Assembly: GCA_937928215.1 (NCBI GenBank)
Contig: CALFWL010000068.1
Coordinates: forward strand, 1-52,980
Source: an uncultured Pirellulaceae bacterium
GTDB taxonomy: Bacteria > Planctomycetota > Planctomycetia > Pirellulales > Pirellulaceae
Direction: 5' to 3'
Length of the DNA: 52,980 nt
The translations under genes were made by a program, and so were the position numbers. Shown in pieces: positions 24,427 through 34,124 of the stretch. Positions within the stretch are counted from its first letter, which is position 1; each line of letters opens with the position of its first letter. Below the pieces are notes generated by a model that made no database searches, was not told the origin of the DNA, and was given only the letters and a program-made list of their open reading frames with translations.

Positions 24427-26661
24427 TCAGGCAGGTGCAATCTTCACAGCACAATCTTTGTACGACGGCTGTCTGGAATAAGGATCAAAATGGCTCAGCG
24501 TAAGTTGATTGACTGCTTCATAGTGCATGGGCACAAACACTCGGTTGCGACCAACCGTTGGTGTGATCCGAGCGCTGGCCGTCATCTTCCCGCGTGGAGA
24601 TTCGATTAAAACTTGCTGCTGATGAGTCACTCCCAATCGTTGGGCATCATCAGGATGAATTTCTACGAACGGATTGATTTCATAAAGCCGTGAAAGCACT
24701 TTCGACTTGCCCGTCCGAGTTTGCGTATGCCACTGGGCTGCCGATCCGCGACCTGTCATCAGGACGAACGGGTAAGCCTCGCTGGCCGGTTCCGGCATGC
24801 CTTGCGGTTCGTCAAAAATCAACTTCGCTTTTTGGTCCGGATGGTAGAACCGACCGTCCTCGAACAACCGTCGCTCTGGTTCGGCGTTTGCTCCTTGGGC
24901 GGGATAGGGCCATTGGATGCCACCGCGTTCGTCAAGCATTTGATAGTCGGTAATGCCCGTGATATCACACGGTTGACCCTCGCTGATGCGAGCCAAAATC
25001 TTCAGCACGGACTCGGCATCGGTCCAGTCGGCAAACTGATCGCCCACGCCCCAGTAATGCGCGACCAGCTGGAAGATCGAAAAGTCTGAAAGTGCTTGAC
25101 CGGGGGCACGCGAGACTTTTTTCAAAAGTCCAAGACGTCGTTCGCTATTGATGAACGTGCCTTCTTTTTCACCCCATGCCGCCGCTGGCAGATACAGATC
25201 GGCCAACTCAGCCGTTTCCGTCGTGGTGTACATGTCTTGAACGACCAAGAAGTCCAATTTTTTCAACAGCTCGCGACCGCGTTCCTGATGAATCCACGAA
25301 TGAGCCGGATTGGTGGCAACAATCCACAGTCCGCGAATCCGACCGTCGGAAATGCCCTCCATCATCCGGTCGTAGCTGTCTCCGGCTTCGGTTGGGATCG
25401 CGGAAGGATCAATTCCCAACACATCTGCAACTTTCTGGCGATGCTGCTCATTCGCGAAATCATGTCCGCCCAACAACGAGGTCGTATTACTGAACAGTCG
25501 TGACCCCATCGCGTTGCACTGGCCCGTGATCGAGTTCGCGCCAGTGCCGGGCCGCCCGATGTTTCCGGTGATCAATGCCAGATTGATGATCGCCTGAGCC
25601 GTCCGCGTCCCTTGATAGCTCTGGTTGACTCCCATCGTCCACCAGAATGAAACCCGCTGGCCTTCATGAATCAAGCGAGCGATTTCCAACTGACGTTCTT
25701 GAACGATGCCCGATTCCCGTTCGACTCGTTCCGCTGTAAACGCTTGCACGAAACAAGCAAACGCATCGAAATCATTGACGCTCTGGTTGATGAATTCATG
25801 ATCGACCCAGTCGTTGTCAATTAAAATTCTTGCCAAACCATACAGCAGGCTCATGTCGGACTTCGGCTCGATAGCCAGATGATCGGTCGCACAAGCGGCG
25901 GTTTCGGTGTGCCGAGGATCGACAACAATGATTTTGGGCGAGTGTGGGTTTTTCAGCACTCGCTGCCACATGATCGGATGAGCCGTGCACGGATTCGCGC
26001 CGACAAAAACAAACACATCCGATTGCTCGAAATCATTGTACGTGTAAGGAGGCGCATCAAAGCCGAAGGACTGTTTGTAGGCAGTGACCGCAGTCGCCAT
26101 GCACTGACGCGTGTTCCCGTCGCCGTGCTTCATGCCCATTCCGAACTTAGCCAACGCGCCCAAGAAGGCGAGCTCCTCGGTCGGCATCTGACCGGTGCCA
26201 AGGAACGCAACGGAATCATTCCCGTGTTCTTGCTGAATGGATTTGATTCGCCGGCAAAACGTCTCCATCGCCGTCGCCCAATCAATGGGCTTGCGCTTCT
26301 TGCCTTTGTTCCCCAACAGCGGAGTCGTGCCACGGTCATCGGAGTAAAGTGGCGTGAGCGCCTCCCAACCTTTCGGACAGGCCATTCCCATGTTCACAGG
26401 GTAGTCGACCGCAGGAGACAAATTGATGGCTTGCCCGTTTTTCAAATGAACGTTCAAACTGCAACCGGTACTGCAAAAACCGCACACCATGCTGGTCGTC
26501 GCGTCGGGAGCAAGCCGATCCGGCACCATCCCCAAGCCGAACTTGCCGGGCGCGAGCAGCATCTCCTGAGTCAACGGGCCATCAAAGACACGTTCCATCG
26601 GCATGGGCAGCGGCGGAAGCGATGATTTTTGTTTTTCGATTGGTGCGACTTCGGTGCTCAT
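24427..26661 (-). CDS. nasA: Assimilatory nitrate reductase catalytic subunit (molybdopterin, [4Fe-4S])
   Basis: The 744-residue protein is a DMSO-reductase-family molybdenum enzyme. The N-terminal [4Fe-4S] motif is C60-x2-C63-x3-C67-x27-C95 ([13 protein letters not shown] ... ACPKG). The bis-MGD regions include [45 protein letters not shown] and [19 protein letters not shown], which resemble NasA/NarB; the C-terminal cap includes [19 protein letters not shown]. No Tat signal is present, so the enzyme is cytoplasmic, and no C-terminal BFD domain is attached. I chose ATG 26661 because the upstream gene ends at 26663. Electrons most likely come from the preceding DmsB-DmsC-type fusion. The nirA gene follows 27 bases later. 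Confidence 0.93.
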   Translation of the reverse strand: MSTEVAPIEKQKSSLPPLPMPMERVFDGPLTQEMLLAPGKFGLGMVPDRLAPDATTSMVCGFCSTGCSLNVHLKNGQAINLSPAVDYPVNMGMACPKGWEALTPLYSDDRGTTPLLGNKGKKRKPIDWATAMETFCRRIKSIQQEHGNDSVAFLGTGQMPTEELAFLGALAKFGMGMKHGDGNTRQCMATAVTAYKQSFGFDAPPYTYNDFEQSDVFVFVGANPCTAHPIMWQRVLKNPHSPKIIVVDPRHTETAACATDHLAIEPKSDMSLLYGLARILIDNDWVDHEFINQSVNDFDAFACFVQAFTAERVERESGIVQERQLEIARLIHEGQRVSFWWTMGVNQSYQGTRTAQAIINLALITGNIGRPGTGANSITGQCNAMGSRLFSNTTSLLGGHDFANEQHRQKVADVLGIDPSAIPTEAGDSYDRMMEGISDGRIRGLWIVATNPAHSWIHQERGRELLKKLDFLVVQDMYTTTETAELADLYLPAAAWGEKEGTFINSERRLGLLKKVSRAPGQALSDFSIFQLVAHYWGVGDQFADWTDAESVLKILARISEGQPCDITGITDYQMLDERGGIQWPYPAQGANAEPERRLFEDGRFYHPDQKAKLIFDEPQGMPEPASEAYPFVLMTGRGSAAQWHTQTRTGKSKVLSRLYEINPFVEIHPDDAQRLGVTHQQQVLIESPRGKMTASARITPTVGRNRVFVPMHYEAVNQLTLSHFDPYSRQPSYKDCAVKIAPA

Positions 26662-26662
26662 G

Positions 26663-28306
26663 TCAATTCGGTGCCCCCGGCATTCGACGCGCGTTTGAAA
26701 TCGCAAAGAAGAGATAACGTTCGATCAATTCCCCCAAGAACGTACAAGCAAACAGAATCACTGCTGGAACAACCGCATTCGCTGAAAACAATCCTGCGGC
26801 CAACAGAGCCGGGAGCAGCAGTCCCCCAACGGCGGCCAAGCCGAGACGGGCAGATGCGTGGGGGCGTTTTTCGGTCACCAAAACCTGAGCCGAAAGTTTC
26901 TCTGGAGTGGAATCCGTTTGTTTCAAATGTTTCAGCAGTCGCGATTCGGTAACCAGCTTCAAAATCGTCACCAGCACCAACCCGGCCGAAATCCAACGCA
27001 ATCCAAAAGATGCTGACTCACTCGACACTGCGAGCACGACCGTGGACAATGACAGACCCAACACCGCTGACGTCAGAAAGAATAACGAATGAGTCCGTGC
27101 AGCGCTCCAAAGCGGCCGGCCGGTGACCACGTACAACATAACGCTGCATTCAACTGCCAAAATGCCGGTCAGCACCGTCGCCATCGCAACGATTTCAACT
27201 TTATTGGCAATCCATTCGGGCCAGAAACGGAACATGCTTAACGTCAGCAATCCGGACGCTGCTCCAGCGAATAAGTTGAAACCGATGATCTCACGGGACA
27301 GCCACGAAGTGCGAAACCCGGACATCGCTCGGTAAGCTTTATCCGGACGTCCCAAGTGCAACGTCGCGACACCCAGCCCTGCGACCAGAGCGACAAAGCC
27401 AGCAATGTTCAGAATTTTGATGCCGTTTGCATCCACTTCACCCGCCCAACGTATCAACAAGGCAGTGGCAAACACACCCATCGCCATCTGGGTCAACGTC
27501 AGCATGAAGACTAACGGAAAATGGGCGTGTTGAGATTTGCCAACATGAAAATCAACCGGGGTTCCACTGGCAACTGCGGTTGGCTTTCCGACATAACGCG
27601 TTGTCGGCAGTGTCAATCGTGAACTTGGTGCACCGGGTAACAGCCCGACGGATGAATCTTGTTGGTTGATCGATTCGGTTCGCAACGCCTCGGTGCTGAC
27701 CTTACGAATCTTGATCGCCTCGTGCGGGCATGCCTGGACGCACGCGGGAGCTTGGCCAACGCTCAGCCGATCGGCACACATGTTACATTTGCGAACAATG
27801 CCTTTCGATTCGCTGTAGCTGGGAACATCATACGGGCAAGTAAACATGCAGTATTTGCAGCCGATGCACTGATCATCCAAGTGCGAAACAATCCCGGTGA
27901 CCGGGTCTTTTTCGTAGGCTCGCACCGGGCAGCCATGCATACAGGCAGGCTCGACGCAATGATGACAGGCAGAAGTGATATGTTGCACGACGGGATTAAA
28001 GTCATCACCACCGGTCAGCAACCCGACATTCCTCCAAATTTCGCCTTCCTCAAGTCCGTTGAGACTGTGGCAAGCGGCGACGCACGCTTTGCAACCGGAA
28101 CAGGCATCAAGGTCGATCTCAAACGAATACTGCTCGCCGTCGCTTAAGCCTTCAAGCGGGATCAGATCCTGATAAAGCGATTCGTTGGCTGGTGCGGTTA
28201 CAGACAAGTAGCGCTGCGAAAACTTCTCTACAGCCGTCAATTGTTGCTGCGAGTCAAGTAATCGGTCAACGATATTCGTGGATGTTTCCTCGGGTTGGTG
28301 AATCAC
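26663..28306 (-). CDS. DmsB-DmsC-type fusion: four-cluster ferredoxin subunit plus quinol-oxidising membrane anchor
   Basis: The N-terminal half has four [4Fe-4S] clusters in the DmsB/NrfC arrangement ([45 protein letters not shown]...CVQACP). The C-terminal half, from about residue 270, has eight hydrophobic helices of the DmsC type ([52 protein letters not shown]). In most bacteria these are two genes. I suggest GTG 28306 (start of [16 protein letters not shown]); the frame is open 62 codons further to a GTG at 28492, but that stretch reads like non-coding sequence. Next to a cytoplasmic-type NasA it implies a quinol-linked assimilatory nitrate reductase. The stop lies 1 base before the nasA start. 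Confidence 0.85.
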   Translation of the reverse strand: MIHQPEETSTNIVDRLLDSQQQLTAVEKFSQRYLSVTAPANESLYQDLIPLEGLSDGEQYSFEIDLDACSGCKACVAACHSLNGLEEGEIWRNVGLLTGGDDFNPVVQHITSACHHCVEPACMHGCPVRAYEKDPVTGIVSHLDDQCIGCKYCMFTCPYDVPSYSESKGIVRKCNMCADRLSVGQAPACVQACPHEAIKIRKVSTEALRTESINQQDSSVGLLPGAPSSRLTLPTTRYVGKPTAVASGTPVDFHVGKSQHAHFPLVFMLTLTQMAMGVFATALLIRWAGEVDANGIKILNIAGFVALVAGLGVATLHLGRPDKAYRAMSGFRTSWLSREIIGFNLFAGAASGLLTLSMFRFWPEWIANKVEIVAMATVLTGILAVECSVMLYVVTGRPLWSAARTHSLFFLTSAVLGLSLSTVVLAVSSESASFGLRWISAGLVLVTILKLVTESRLLKHLKQTDSTPEKLSAQVLVTEKRPHASARLGLAAVGGLLLPALLAAGLFSANAVVPAVILFACTFLGELIERYLFFAISNARRMPGAPN

Positions 28307-28969
28307 AGAATTGGCTCGATGGTCGGAAAGCCAGTGAGCGTAACCGGTGTGCCGGTTGAGCGCACATTGGTGGTTCGGGTCAGGGCGATGAAAGCAGAAA
28401 AGATGCCAAGTGTAAAAAATCGCTCGGTTAACCTCAGTGCGCAAACGCGGGCTTATGCCGCTCGGAAACTGTTCGGGTCCGAAGGCGACCACTAAGCGTT
28501 GGAAACGACGTGATCCGCCCCCCAGTTGTCGGAGTTAGTTTTCTTTAAGGGCCGATTGAAGGACGCGGCGCGTGCCAACAATTCTCGCAACCGCCTCCTG
28601 TTTATTAAGCAGTAGCAGAAAGCCGCACCCGATTCCGTCGCGGCAACAACCCATGAAGGATCGTTTGCCGTGTTAGAAACAGGCGAATTTAGCAGGCGAA
28701 TAAGTAATCTGAGTTGGTCGCGTGGGAGCCGACGACAAACGCGGCGACTCGGTCAGAAGTGATGCAAAGCTGGGCAATCGCCGCGCTTCCACTGCGCAGG
28801 CAGTGTTACGCAACTGCCGACTCAAGCCCCAAGCCAGTGCTTACGGGGCAATCACTCCACCTTGAAGTTTGGTATGGCGATTGCTTCCGGAGTTCCGTTC
28901 CCTCGTGAGGCTAACTGCTTCTCAAGATCAAACAAACGAACTTCAATCCCCCAGTTGTCGGAGCTTAAG
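28307..28969. promoter_or_regulatory. Divergent control region between the nitrate reductase operon and nrtA
   Basis: About 660 bases separate the two divergent nitrate gene sets, so their promoters and regulatory sites should lie here. The most visible structure is a 16-base exact direct repeat, CCCCCAGTTGTCGGAG, at 28519-28534 and 28948-28963; the second copy includes the GGAG that serves as the nrtA ribosome binding site. I cannot assign NtcA, NtrC or NasT-type sites with confidence. Confidence 0.45.
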
Positions 28970-30406
28970 TTGCACTCGAAACCAGTTAAACGAAAAGATA
29001 TCAAGAATCTTCTGTTCCCAATTTTGTCTTTTGCCGTCGCCTTGTTTGTGATGGGTTTGTCTGAAGCTTCAGGCGTTGTGACCGACCCGACGACACCCGC
29101 TCAGCCTCTGGCGAAACCGACGCCCGAGCAGCTTGACGTTGAGAAGGACGAACTGAAATTCGGCTTCATTAAGCTCACCGATTGTGCCCCGATCGTGATT
29201 GCGAAAGAAAAAGGTTTCTTCGAGGCAGAAGGTCTTCAGGTCGAAGTCATCGCTCAGCCAAACTGGAAGCAGTTGCTTGATAATGTGATCAACGGCGAAT
29301 TGGATGGAGCTCACATGCTGTCTGGTCAGCCCATCGCGGCAACCATCGGATTTGGCACAAAGGCTCACATTGTCACTGCCTACACGCTGGACTTGAACGG
29401 AAACGGGATCACCGTTTCGAACGATGTCTGGGCGGCCATGGTCGAAAACGATCCGTCTTTGGACACGCCGACTCCCCAGCATCCGATCTCTGCCGCACCG
29501 CTGAAGCCTGTCGTTCAAGAAAAGCTGGACAGCGGCGAAAAATTGCAGATGGGCATGGTTTTTCCTGTTTCAACTCATAATTACGAGATCCGCTACTGGC
29601 TTGCATCAGCCGGAATTCATCCTGGCATGTACACCTCAGAGGACATCAAAGGTTTCACCGAGGCCCAAGTTGAGTTGTCCGTGACACCGCCTCCGCAGAT
29701 GCCGTCCGCATTGGAATCGGGAACGATTTCAGGCTACTGCGTTGGAGAACCATGGAACCAGCAGGCGGTTGCGAAATCGATCGGCGTTCCGGTGACGACC
29801 AACTACGACATCTGGAAGAACAACCCTGAGAAAGTCTTTGGAGTGACCAAGGCTTGGGCCGACGAAAACCCGAACACTCATATTGCGGTCGTCAAGGCAT
29901 TGATCCGAGCTGGCAAGTGGTTGGACGAAACCGACGGCGCTGGAAATTTGGTTAACCGCGAGGAAGCCTGTCGCTTGCTGGCCAAGCCGAACTACGTGGG
30001 CGCCGACTTCGACGTGATCAAGAACTCGATGACCGGTTTCTTCTACTTCCAGAAAAGCGACAAACGGGCCATGCCCGATTTCAACGTGTTCTTTAAATAT
30101 CAAAGCTCGTACCCGTGGTACAGCGATGGCGTTTGGTTTTTGACTCAGATGCGTCGTTGGGGGCAGATCACCGAGCCCAAGCCAGCCCAATGGTATGACG
30201 AAACAGCCAAGTCAGTGTATCTGCCTTTGGTGTACTTGGACGCGGCCAAACGTCTGATGGACGAAGGTCACATCGCGGAAACTGACATCCCGTGGGATAC
30301 CGACGGGTATCGTCCTGCGACCAGCGATTTTATCGATGGCATCGAATACGACGGTAAGAAACCGCTTGAGTATCTGAAGAAGCACGCGATTGGACATCAG
30401 AACTGA
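28970..30406 (+). CDS. nrtA: Nitrate ABC transporter substrate-binding protein (NrtA-type)
   Basis: This exported protein of about 478 residues has a signal-like N-terminus ([23 protein letters not shown]) and belongs to the NrtA/CmpA family. Diagnostic stretches are [79 protein letters not shown] and [19 protein letters not shown] chose TTG 28970, with GGAG 6 bases upstream; an ATG at 28874 in frame would add 32 residues and is less likely. It binds nitrate or nitrite (or, in CmpA, bicarbonate) in the periplasm; the nitrate operon opposite favours nitrate. It is followed by a strong hairpin and then the permease gene. Confidence 0.9.
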   Translation: MHSKPVKRKDIKNLLFPILSFAVALFVMGLSEASGVVTDPTTPAQPLAKPTPEQLDVEKDELKFGFIKLTDCAPIVIAKEKGFFEAEGLQVEVIAQPNWKQLLDNVINGELDGAHMLSGQPIAATIGFGTKAHIVTAYTLDLNGNGITVSNDVWAAMVENDPSLDTPTPQHPISAAPLKPVVQEKLDSGEKLQMGMVFPVSTHNYEIRYWLASAGIHPGMYTSEDIKGFTEAQVELSVTPPPQMPSALESGTISGYCVGEPWNQQAVAKSIGVPVTTNYDIWKNNPEKVFGVTKAWADENPNTHIAVVKALIRAGKWLDETDGAGNLVNREEACRLLAKPNYVGADFDVIKNSMTGFFYFQKSDKRAMPDFNVFFKYQSSYPWYSDGVWFLTQMRRWGQITEPKPAQWYDETAKSVYLPLVYLDAAKRLMDEGHIAETDIPWDTDGYRPATSDFIDGIEYDGKKPLEYLKKHAIGHQN

Positions 30407-30420
30407 AACAGGTTCTCCCG

Positions 30421-30458
30421 ATCCGGCGTGTGCATTGCGAAGCACGCGTCGGATTTTT
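30421..30458 (+). terminator. Intra-operon intrinsic terminator between nrtA and nrtB
   Basis: ATCCGGCGTGTGC (30421-30433) pairs with GCACGCGTCGGAT (30442-30454) over 13 positions (two G-T pairs) around an 8-base loop, and TTTTT runs from 30454. It starts 15 bases after the nrtA stop. It probably makes the binding protein more abundant than the membrane parts by partial termination. Confidence 0.7.
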
Positions 30459-30498
30459 GTTCCGCGAAGCCCACCAAACCACCTCACGAGACACCACC

Positions 30499-32130
30499 AT
30501 GTCTGAACAAACACGCATCGAGAAAATCAAGTACGGCCTGCTGAAAACGATCGACGTTTCGGGATTCAAGGTTTTTGATCCCGTCGTTCGGTTGATTTTT
30601 GGCGAAGAACCTCAGAAGCAAGTGAAAGACATCACTCGTTTCATGTTGATGCCAATCGTCTTCGTCTGTTGTTGTCTGGTCGCGTGGAATTTCATCGCCC
30701 CGCGTCACAAAACCAAATCTGGCGAAGTCCCCACACCTGCTCAGGTTTGGAATGCGTTAACGATCAACGACACGCTTTACGATCGTGAAAACGAAAAGGA
30801 ATCCGATTTCGCGTTGAGTGATGATCAGCGCGAAGCGAAGATCGAAGAAGTCAAAACGTTGATCGAAACCAAGGAATCAGAGTCCACGAAATTGAAAGAG
30901 GAATTGGCGACTATCGAAGCTAGTGCCAAGCAGAAGAAAGCCGAAGCTCTTGCTCCGCTCCAAGCCGAGTATTCGGAGCTGAAAACCACTCACAAAGAAG
31001 CCCGTGCGAAACGTAAGATCGAAGCGGAATCACTGGCTGAAGCTGTCACCAAAAAGAAAGCGACTACGGAAGAGTTGTTGACGTTTTTGCGAGATTCCAG
31101 TCGTCTGAAAGAAGACGAAAAAGAAAAAGAACAGATCATCAAAGATCAGATCGCCGAGATCAACAACGAAAAACCTAAATCTCTCCAGGCCGCACAAATG
31201 GCATCGGATAGTGCTGCGACCGAGGTCCAGCACTTGAAAAAGCGGTTAGATTACCTGAGCTCCGGTAACCGGAGCCTGAAAGTTGCCAAGGCAAAAGATT
31301 CTGCTTCTTCGGCGCTGACGGAATTGGAATCAGCAAAATCTCCCGCTGAGATTCTGGCTGCGGCCAATACGGTGGTGAAGAACGAGGAACGGGCAAGCAA
31401 GATTGCCAAACAGGAATACCCCCGTGCTTCGACCATCTGGTTTCAGATGTGGCGCAGCCTATTCACTGTGTTTATCGGCTTTGTACTGGCAGCTGTTGTT
31501 GCGATTCCGATCGGAATCATGTGCGGACTCAACCGAGTCGCGATGGCGTGTCTGACTCCGATCATTTCGATCTTCAAACCTGTCTCACCGGTTGTCTGGT
31601 TGCTCATTTTTCAAATCGTTGTGGGTGCTTTTTTCCCGAACCCGGAAACGCATCCGTTCTTTGTGTTCCTCAACAGTCTGCCGATCATCGGTCGCTTGAA
31701 CGCCAATCCGGCATTGATTTTCTCTGCGTGTACGGTCGCCATGTGCGCGTTGTGGCCAGCTTTGGTTAATACCGCGTTGGGAGTTTCATCGGTTGAGAAA
31801 GATCACATGAACGTCGCAAAAGTCTTGCGGCTGGGTTTGTGGTCTCGGTTGACAAAAATCATTATTCCATCATCGCTTCCGCTGATGTTTGCTGGATTGC
31901 GGATTTCTTTGGGAGTTGGTTGGATGGTTCTGATCGCTGCCGAGGCGTTGTCGTCTTCGGAAGGCTTGGGCAAGTTCGTGTGGGATGAGTATCAGAATGG
32001 TTCCTCGCTGACTTTTTCCAATATCCTGCTGGCCTGTTTTGTGATTGGTATTATCGGTTTCATCTTGGACCGAATCATGATCGTGCTTCAGCGAGCAGTA
32101 TCCTTTGACGACGGAGCGGCCACTGTCTGA
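30499..32130 (+). CDS. nrtB: Nitrate ABC transporter permease (NrtB-type) with large coiled-coil insertion
   Basis: This 543-residue permease, about twice the usual NrtB/SsuC length, starts at ATG 30499. TM1 lies at about 50-68, followed by the conserved PTPAQVWNAL. An insertion of about 200 residues (about 100-305), made of Glu/Lys/Ala-rich coiled coil, then intervenes before WRSLFTVFIGFVLAAVVAIPIGIMCG, where the standard BPD_transp_1 domain resumes. The permease EAA-type loop is near VAKVLRLGLWSRLTKIIIPSSLPLMFAGLRISLGVGWMVLIAAE. By NrtB topology the insertion would be periplasmic. It works with NrtA and the two ATPases downstream. Confidence 0.9.
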   Translation: MSEQTRIEKIKYGLLKTIDVSGFKVFDPVVRLIFGEEPQKQVKDITRFMLMPIVFVCCCLVAWNFIAPRHKTKSGEVPTPAQVWNALTINDTLYDRENEKESDFALSDDQREAKIEEVKTLIETKESESTKLKEELATIEASAKQKKAEALAPLQAEYSELKTTHKEARAKRKIEAESLAEAVTKKKATTEELLTFLRDSSRLKEDEKEKEQIIKDQIAEINNEKPKSLQAAQMASDSAATEVQHLKKRLDYLSSGNRSLKVAKAKDSASSALTELESAKSPAEILAAANTVVKNEERASKIAKQEYPRASTIWFQMWRSLFTVFIGFVLAAVVAIPIGIMCGLNRVAMACLTPIISIFKPVSPVVWLLIFQIVVGAFFPNPETHPFFVFLNSLPIIGRLNANPALIFSACTVAMCALWPALVNTALGVSSVEKDHMNVAKVLRLGLWSRLTKIIIPSSLPLMFAGLRISLGVGWMVLIAAEALSSSEGLGKFVWDEYQNGSSLTFSNILLACFVIGIIGFILDRIMIVLQRAVSFDDGAATV

Positions 32131-32222
32131 CCTTCTGCCAAGATCTCGAATTTGCGTGAACCAAACAGCGTTCACGGCAGAGAACCAACCCGCCATTCCA
32201 CCAAGCTAACGAGAAACTGAAT

Positions 32223-33176
32223 ATGACAACGCCTGCCATGGAAATCGATGCGGTCGATATTGGCTTCGGGCCGCCAGGCCAACGCACCGAAGTTCTATCC
32301 GATATCAACCTGAAAGTAGAAAAGAACGAGTTCGTTGCCATCATTGGTTTCTCTGGCAGCGGAAAATCCACGTTGATGAACCTGCTGGCCGGAATCCAGC
32401 CCGCTTCCAGCGGTGAAGTCCGGATGAATGGAACACCGGTTCGCGAACCCGGCCCCGAACTGGGGATCCTGTTTCAGAATTACTCCCTGCTGCCATGGTT
32501 GAGCGTTTATGGCAACATCGACCTAGCAGTGAAGCAGGTTTTTCCGGCGAAAACTGCGGCAGAGAGGAAGGACTACATTCAGCGTTACATCGACATGGTT
32601 TCCTTGTCGGGATCCGAGTGGAAGAAACCTTCGGAACTTTCGGGTGGCATGAGGCAACGCCTGTCGCTGGCTCGCACGCTTTCGATGCAACCCGAGGTTT
32701 TATTGCTTGACGAGCCGCTCAGCGCGCTTGATGCCCTGACACGTGCGAATCTTCAGGATGAAATCATCCGTATCTGGGAAGAAGATCGTCGTACGGTCAT
32801 TATGATCACCAACGATGTCGACGAGGCCGTTCTGATGGCAGACCGAATCATCGCTTTGACTCCCGGCCCCAAAGCGACGCTTGGAAAGTCATTCCCGGTA
32901 ACACTCGATCGTCCTCGTGATCGCACGACGCTTAACTTCAATCCCGAATTCATTGCACTGCGAAACGAAGTCACCAAGTACATGATCGGCATTAATGAAG
33001 AAGCAAAAAAACTTCGCGTGTCCGCTGACTTACCGCTTCCCGGTTTGATGCCGATTGATTTCAACTCACACGATCGAAAACCTCGGGTCGCGCAGACATC
33101 GGACTTGATCGCTCCGGGTTCCCAGCAAGTTCCTGAAGTGGAAGAACGAGAGTTGGTGGGGGCCGCCGATGAGTAA
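32223..33176 (+). CDS. nrtC: Nitrate ABC transporter ATP-binding protein, first subunit
   Basis: The 317-residue ATPase has Walker [10 protein letters not shown], a Q-loop in [10 protein letters not shown], signature [13 protein letters not shown], Walker [17 protein letters not shown] and a switch region [16 protein letters not shown], where Asn replaces the usual His of the H-loop. It resembles the NrtC/NrtD/SsuB family. The last 60 residues extend beyond the core but are too short for the NrtA-like domain of cyanobacterial NrtC. The stop overlaps the start of the second ATPase gene by 8 bases, so the two are probably made in a fixed ratio. Its name (nrtC versus nrtD) is by order only. Confidence 0.88.
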   Translation: MTTPAMEIDAVDIGFGPPGQRTEVLSDINLKVEKNEFVAIIGFSGSGKSTLMNLLAGIQPASSGEVRMNGTPVREPGPELGILFQNYSLLPWLSVYGNIDLAVKQVFPAKTAAERKDYIQRYIDMVSLSGSEWKKPSELSGGMRQRLSLARTLSMQPEVLLLDEPLSALDALTRANLQDEIIRIWEEDRRTVIMITNDVDEAVLMADRIIALTPGPKATLGKSFPVTLDRPRDRTTLNFNPEFIALRNEVTKYMIGINEEAKKLRVSADLPLPGLMPIDFNSHDRKPRVAQTSDLIAPGSQQVPEVEERELVGAADE

Positions 33177-34032
33177 GAACACTTCCAATCGCTACGTCGA
33201 GATTTCCAACCTGACCAAGGCGTATCCGAACCCTTTCGGTCGTGATATCGAAGTTGTCAAAGACTTCAACATGATCTTGAAGAAGGGAGAAATCGTTTCC
33301 GTCATTGGTCACTCCGGTTGCGGCAAGTCAACCGTGCTGACGATGGTCGCGGGACTGAATCCGATCTCTGCCGGTGAACTGGCGGTCGAAGGCAAGCAAA
33401 TATCCGGGCCAGGCCCTGACCGTTCTGTCGTGTTTCAATCTCCCTGTTTGTTGCCTTGGATGACCACGTTGGAGAACGTCATGCTGGGAGTCAAACAGTG
33501 CTACCCTCACGGCACGCGAAAACAGCGTCGTCAGATTTGCGAACATTATCTGAATCTGGTCGGACTTGCCGATTCCATGCACAAGTACCCACGAGAAATG
33601 TCGGGCGGCATGCAGCAACGCGTTGGCATCGCCCGCGCAATCGCGCTCAAACCGCAAGTGCTACTACTGGACGAGCCGTTTGGACGTCTTGATTCGCTGA
33701 CTCGGATGGACCTTCAAGACACGATTCTGGAGATTCTTGACCGAGAAAAAATCACCACCATGGTGATCACTCATGACGTCGATGAGGCCATCTATATGTC
33801 GGATCGAATCTGCATGATGACCAACGGGCCGGAAGCGACAGTCGGTCAGATTCTTGAAGTCCCGTTTGCTCGTCCGCGAGTCCGGGCCGACGTGCTGGAT
33901 CATCCCAGATATTACGACTTCCGTTTCGCATTAATCGCGTTCTTGGAAAAGCAAGAACATTCCAAGGACGCCCATATCCAGGCCGTGCACGAGAAACTTC
34001 AACAAGGCTCGGAAGAACCTGTTTCCGCTTGA
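33169..34032 (+). CDS. nrtD: Nitrate ABC transporter ATP-binding protein, second subunit
   Basis: The 287-residue ATPase has Walker [11 protein letters not shown]-loop [12 protein letters not shown], signature [14 protein letters not shown], Walker [17 protein letters not shown] and the H-loop in [16 protein letters not shown]. It is the canonical partner of the preceding ATPase, whose H-loop His is replaced by Asn, so hydrolysis may be asymmetric in the pair. Its start overlaps the previous gene. The family is NrtD/SsuB-like. The last plus-strand gene of the set, a GAF-type protein, begins 92 bases downstream. Confidence 0.9.
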   Translation: MSKNTSNRYVEISNLTKAYPNPFGRDIEVVKDFNMILKKGEIVSVIGHSGCGKSTVLTMVAGLNPISAGELAVEGKQISGPGPDRSVVFQSPCLLPWMTTLENVMLGVKQCYPHGTRKQRRQICEHYLNLVGLADSMHKYPREMSGGMQQRVGIARAIALKPQVLLLDEPFGRLDSLTRMDLQDTILEILDREKITTMVITHDVDEAIYMSDRICMMTNGPEATVGQILEVPFARPRVRADVLDHPRYYDFRFALIAFLEKQEHSKDAHIQAVHEKLQQGSEEPVSA

Positions 34033-34124
34033 TTTGAATCGGATCGGATAGTTCACGATTTGATCGTTCCTTGATCTGGCATCCTTCGGCTGAAATATGG
34101 CGAACTGCCAAGAGACACCCAACC

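Noticed and set aside
24427..28306. Respiratory DMSO or polysulfide reductase instead of nitrate reductase
   Set aside because: The catalytic subunit lacks a Tat signal, resembles NasA/NarB in its motifs and is in one operon with nirA, opposite nrtABCD.
28307..28492. N-terminal extension of the DmsB-DmsC fusion to GTG 28492
   Set aside because: The extra 62 residues have no Fe-S or signal features and start immediately after a stop codon; the later GTG 28306 gives a family-like N-terminus.
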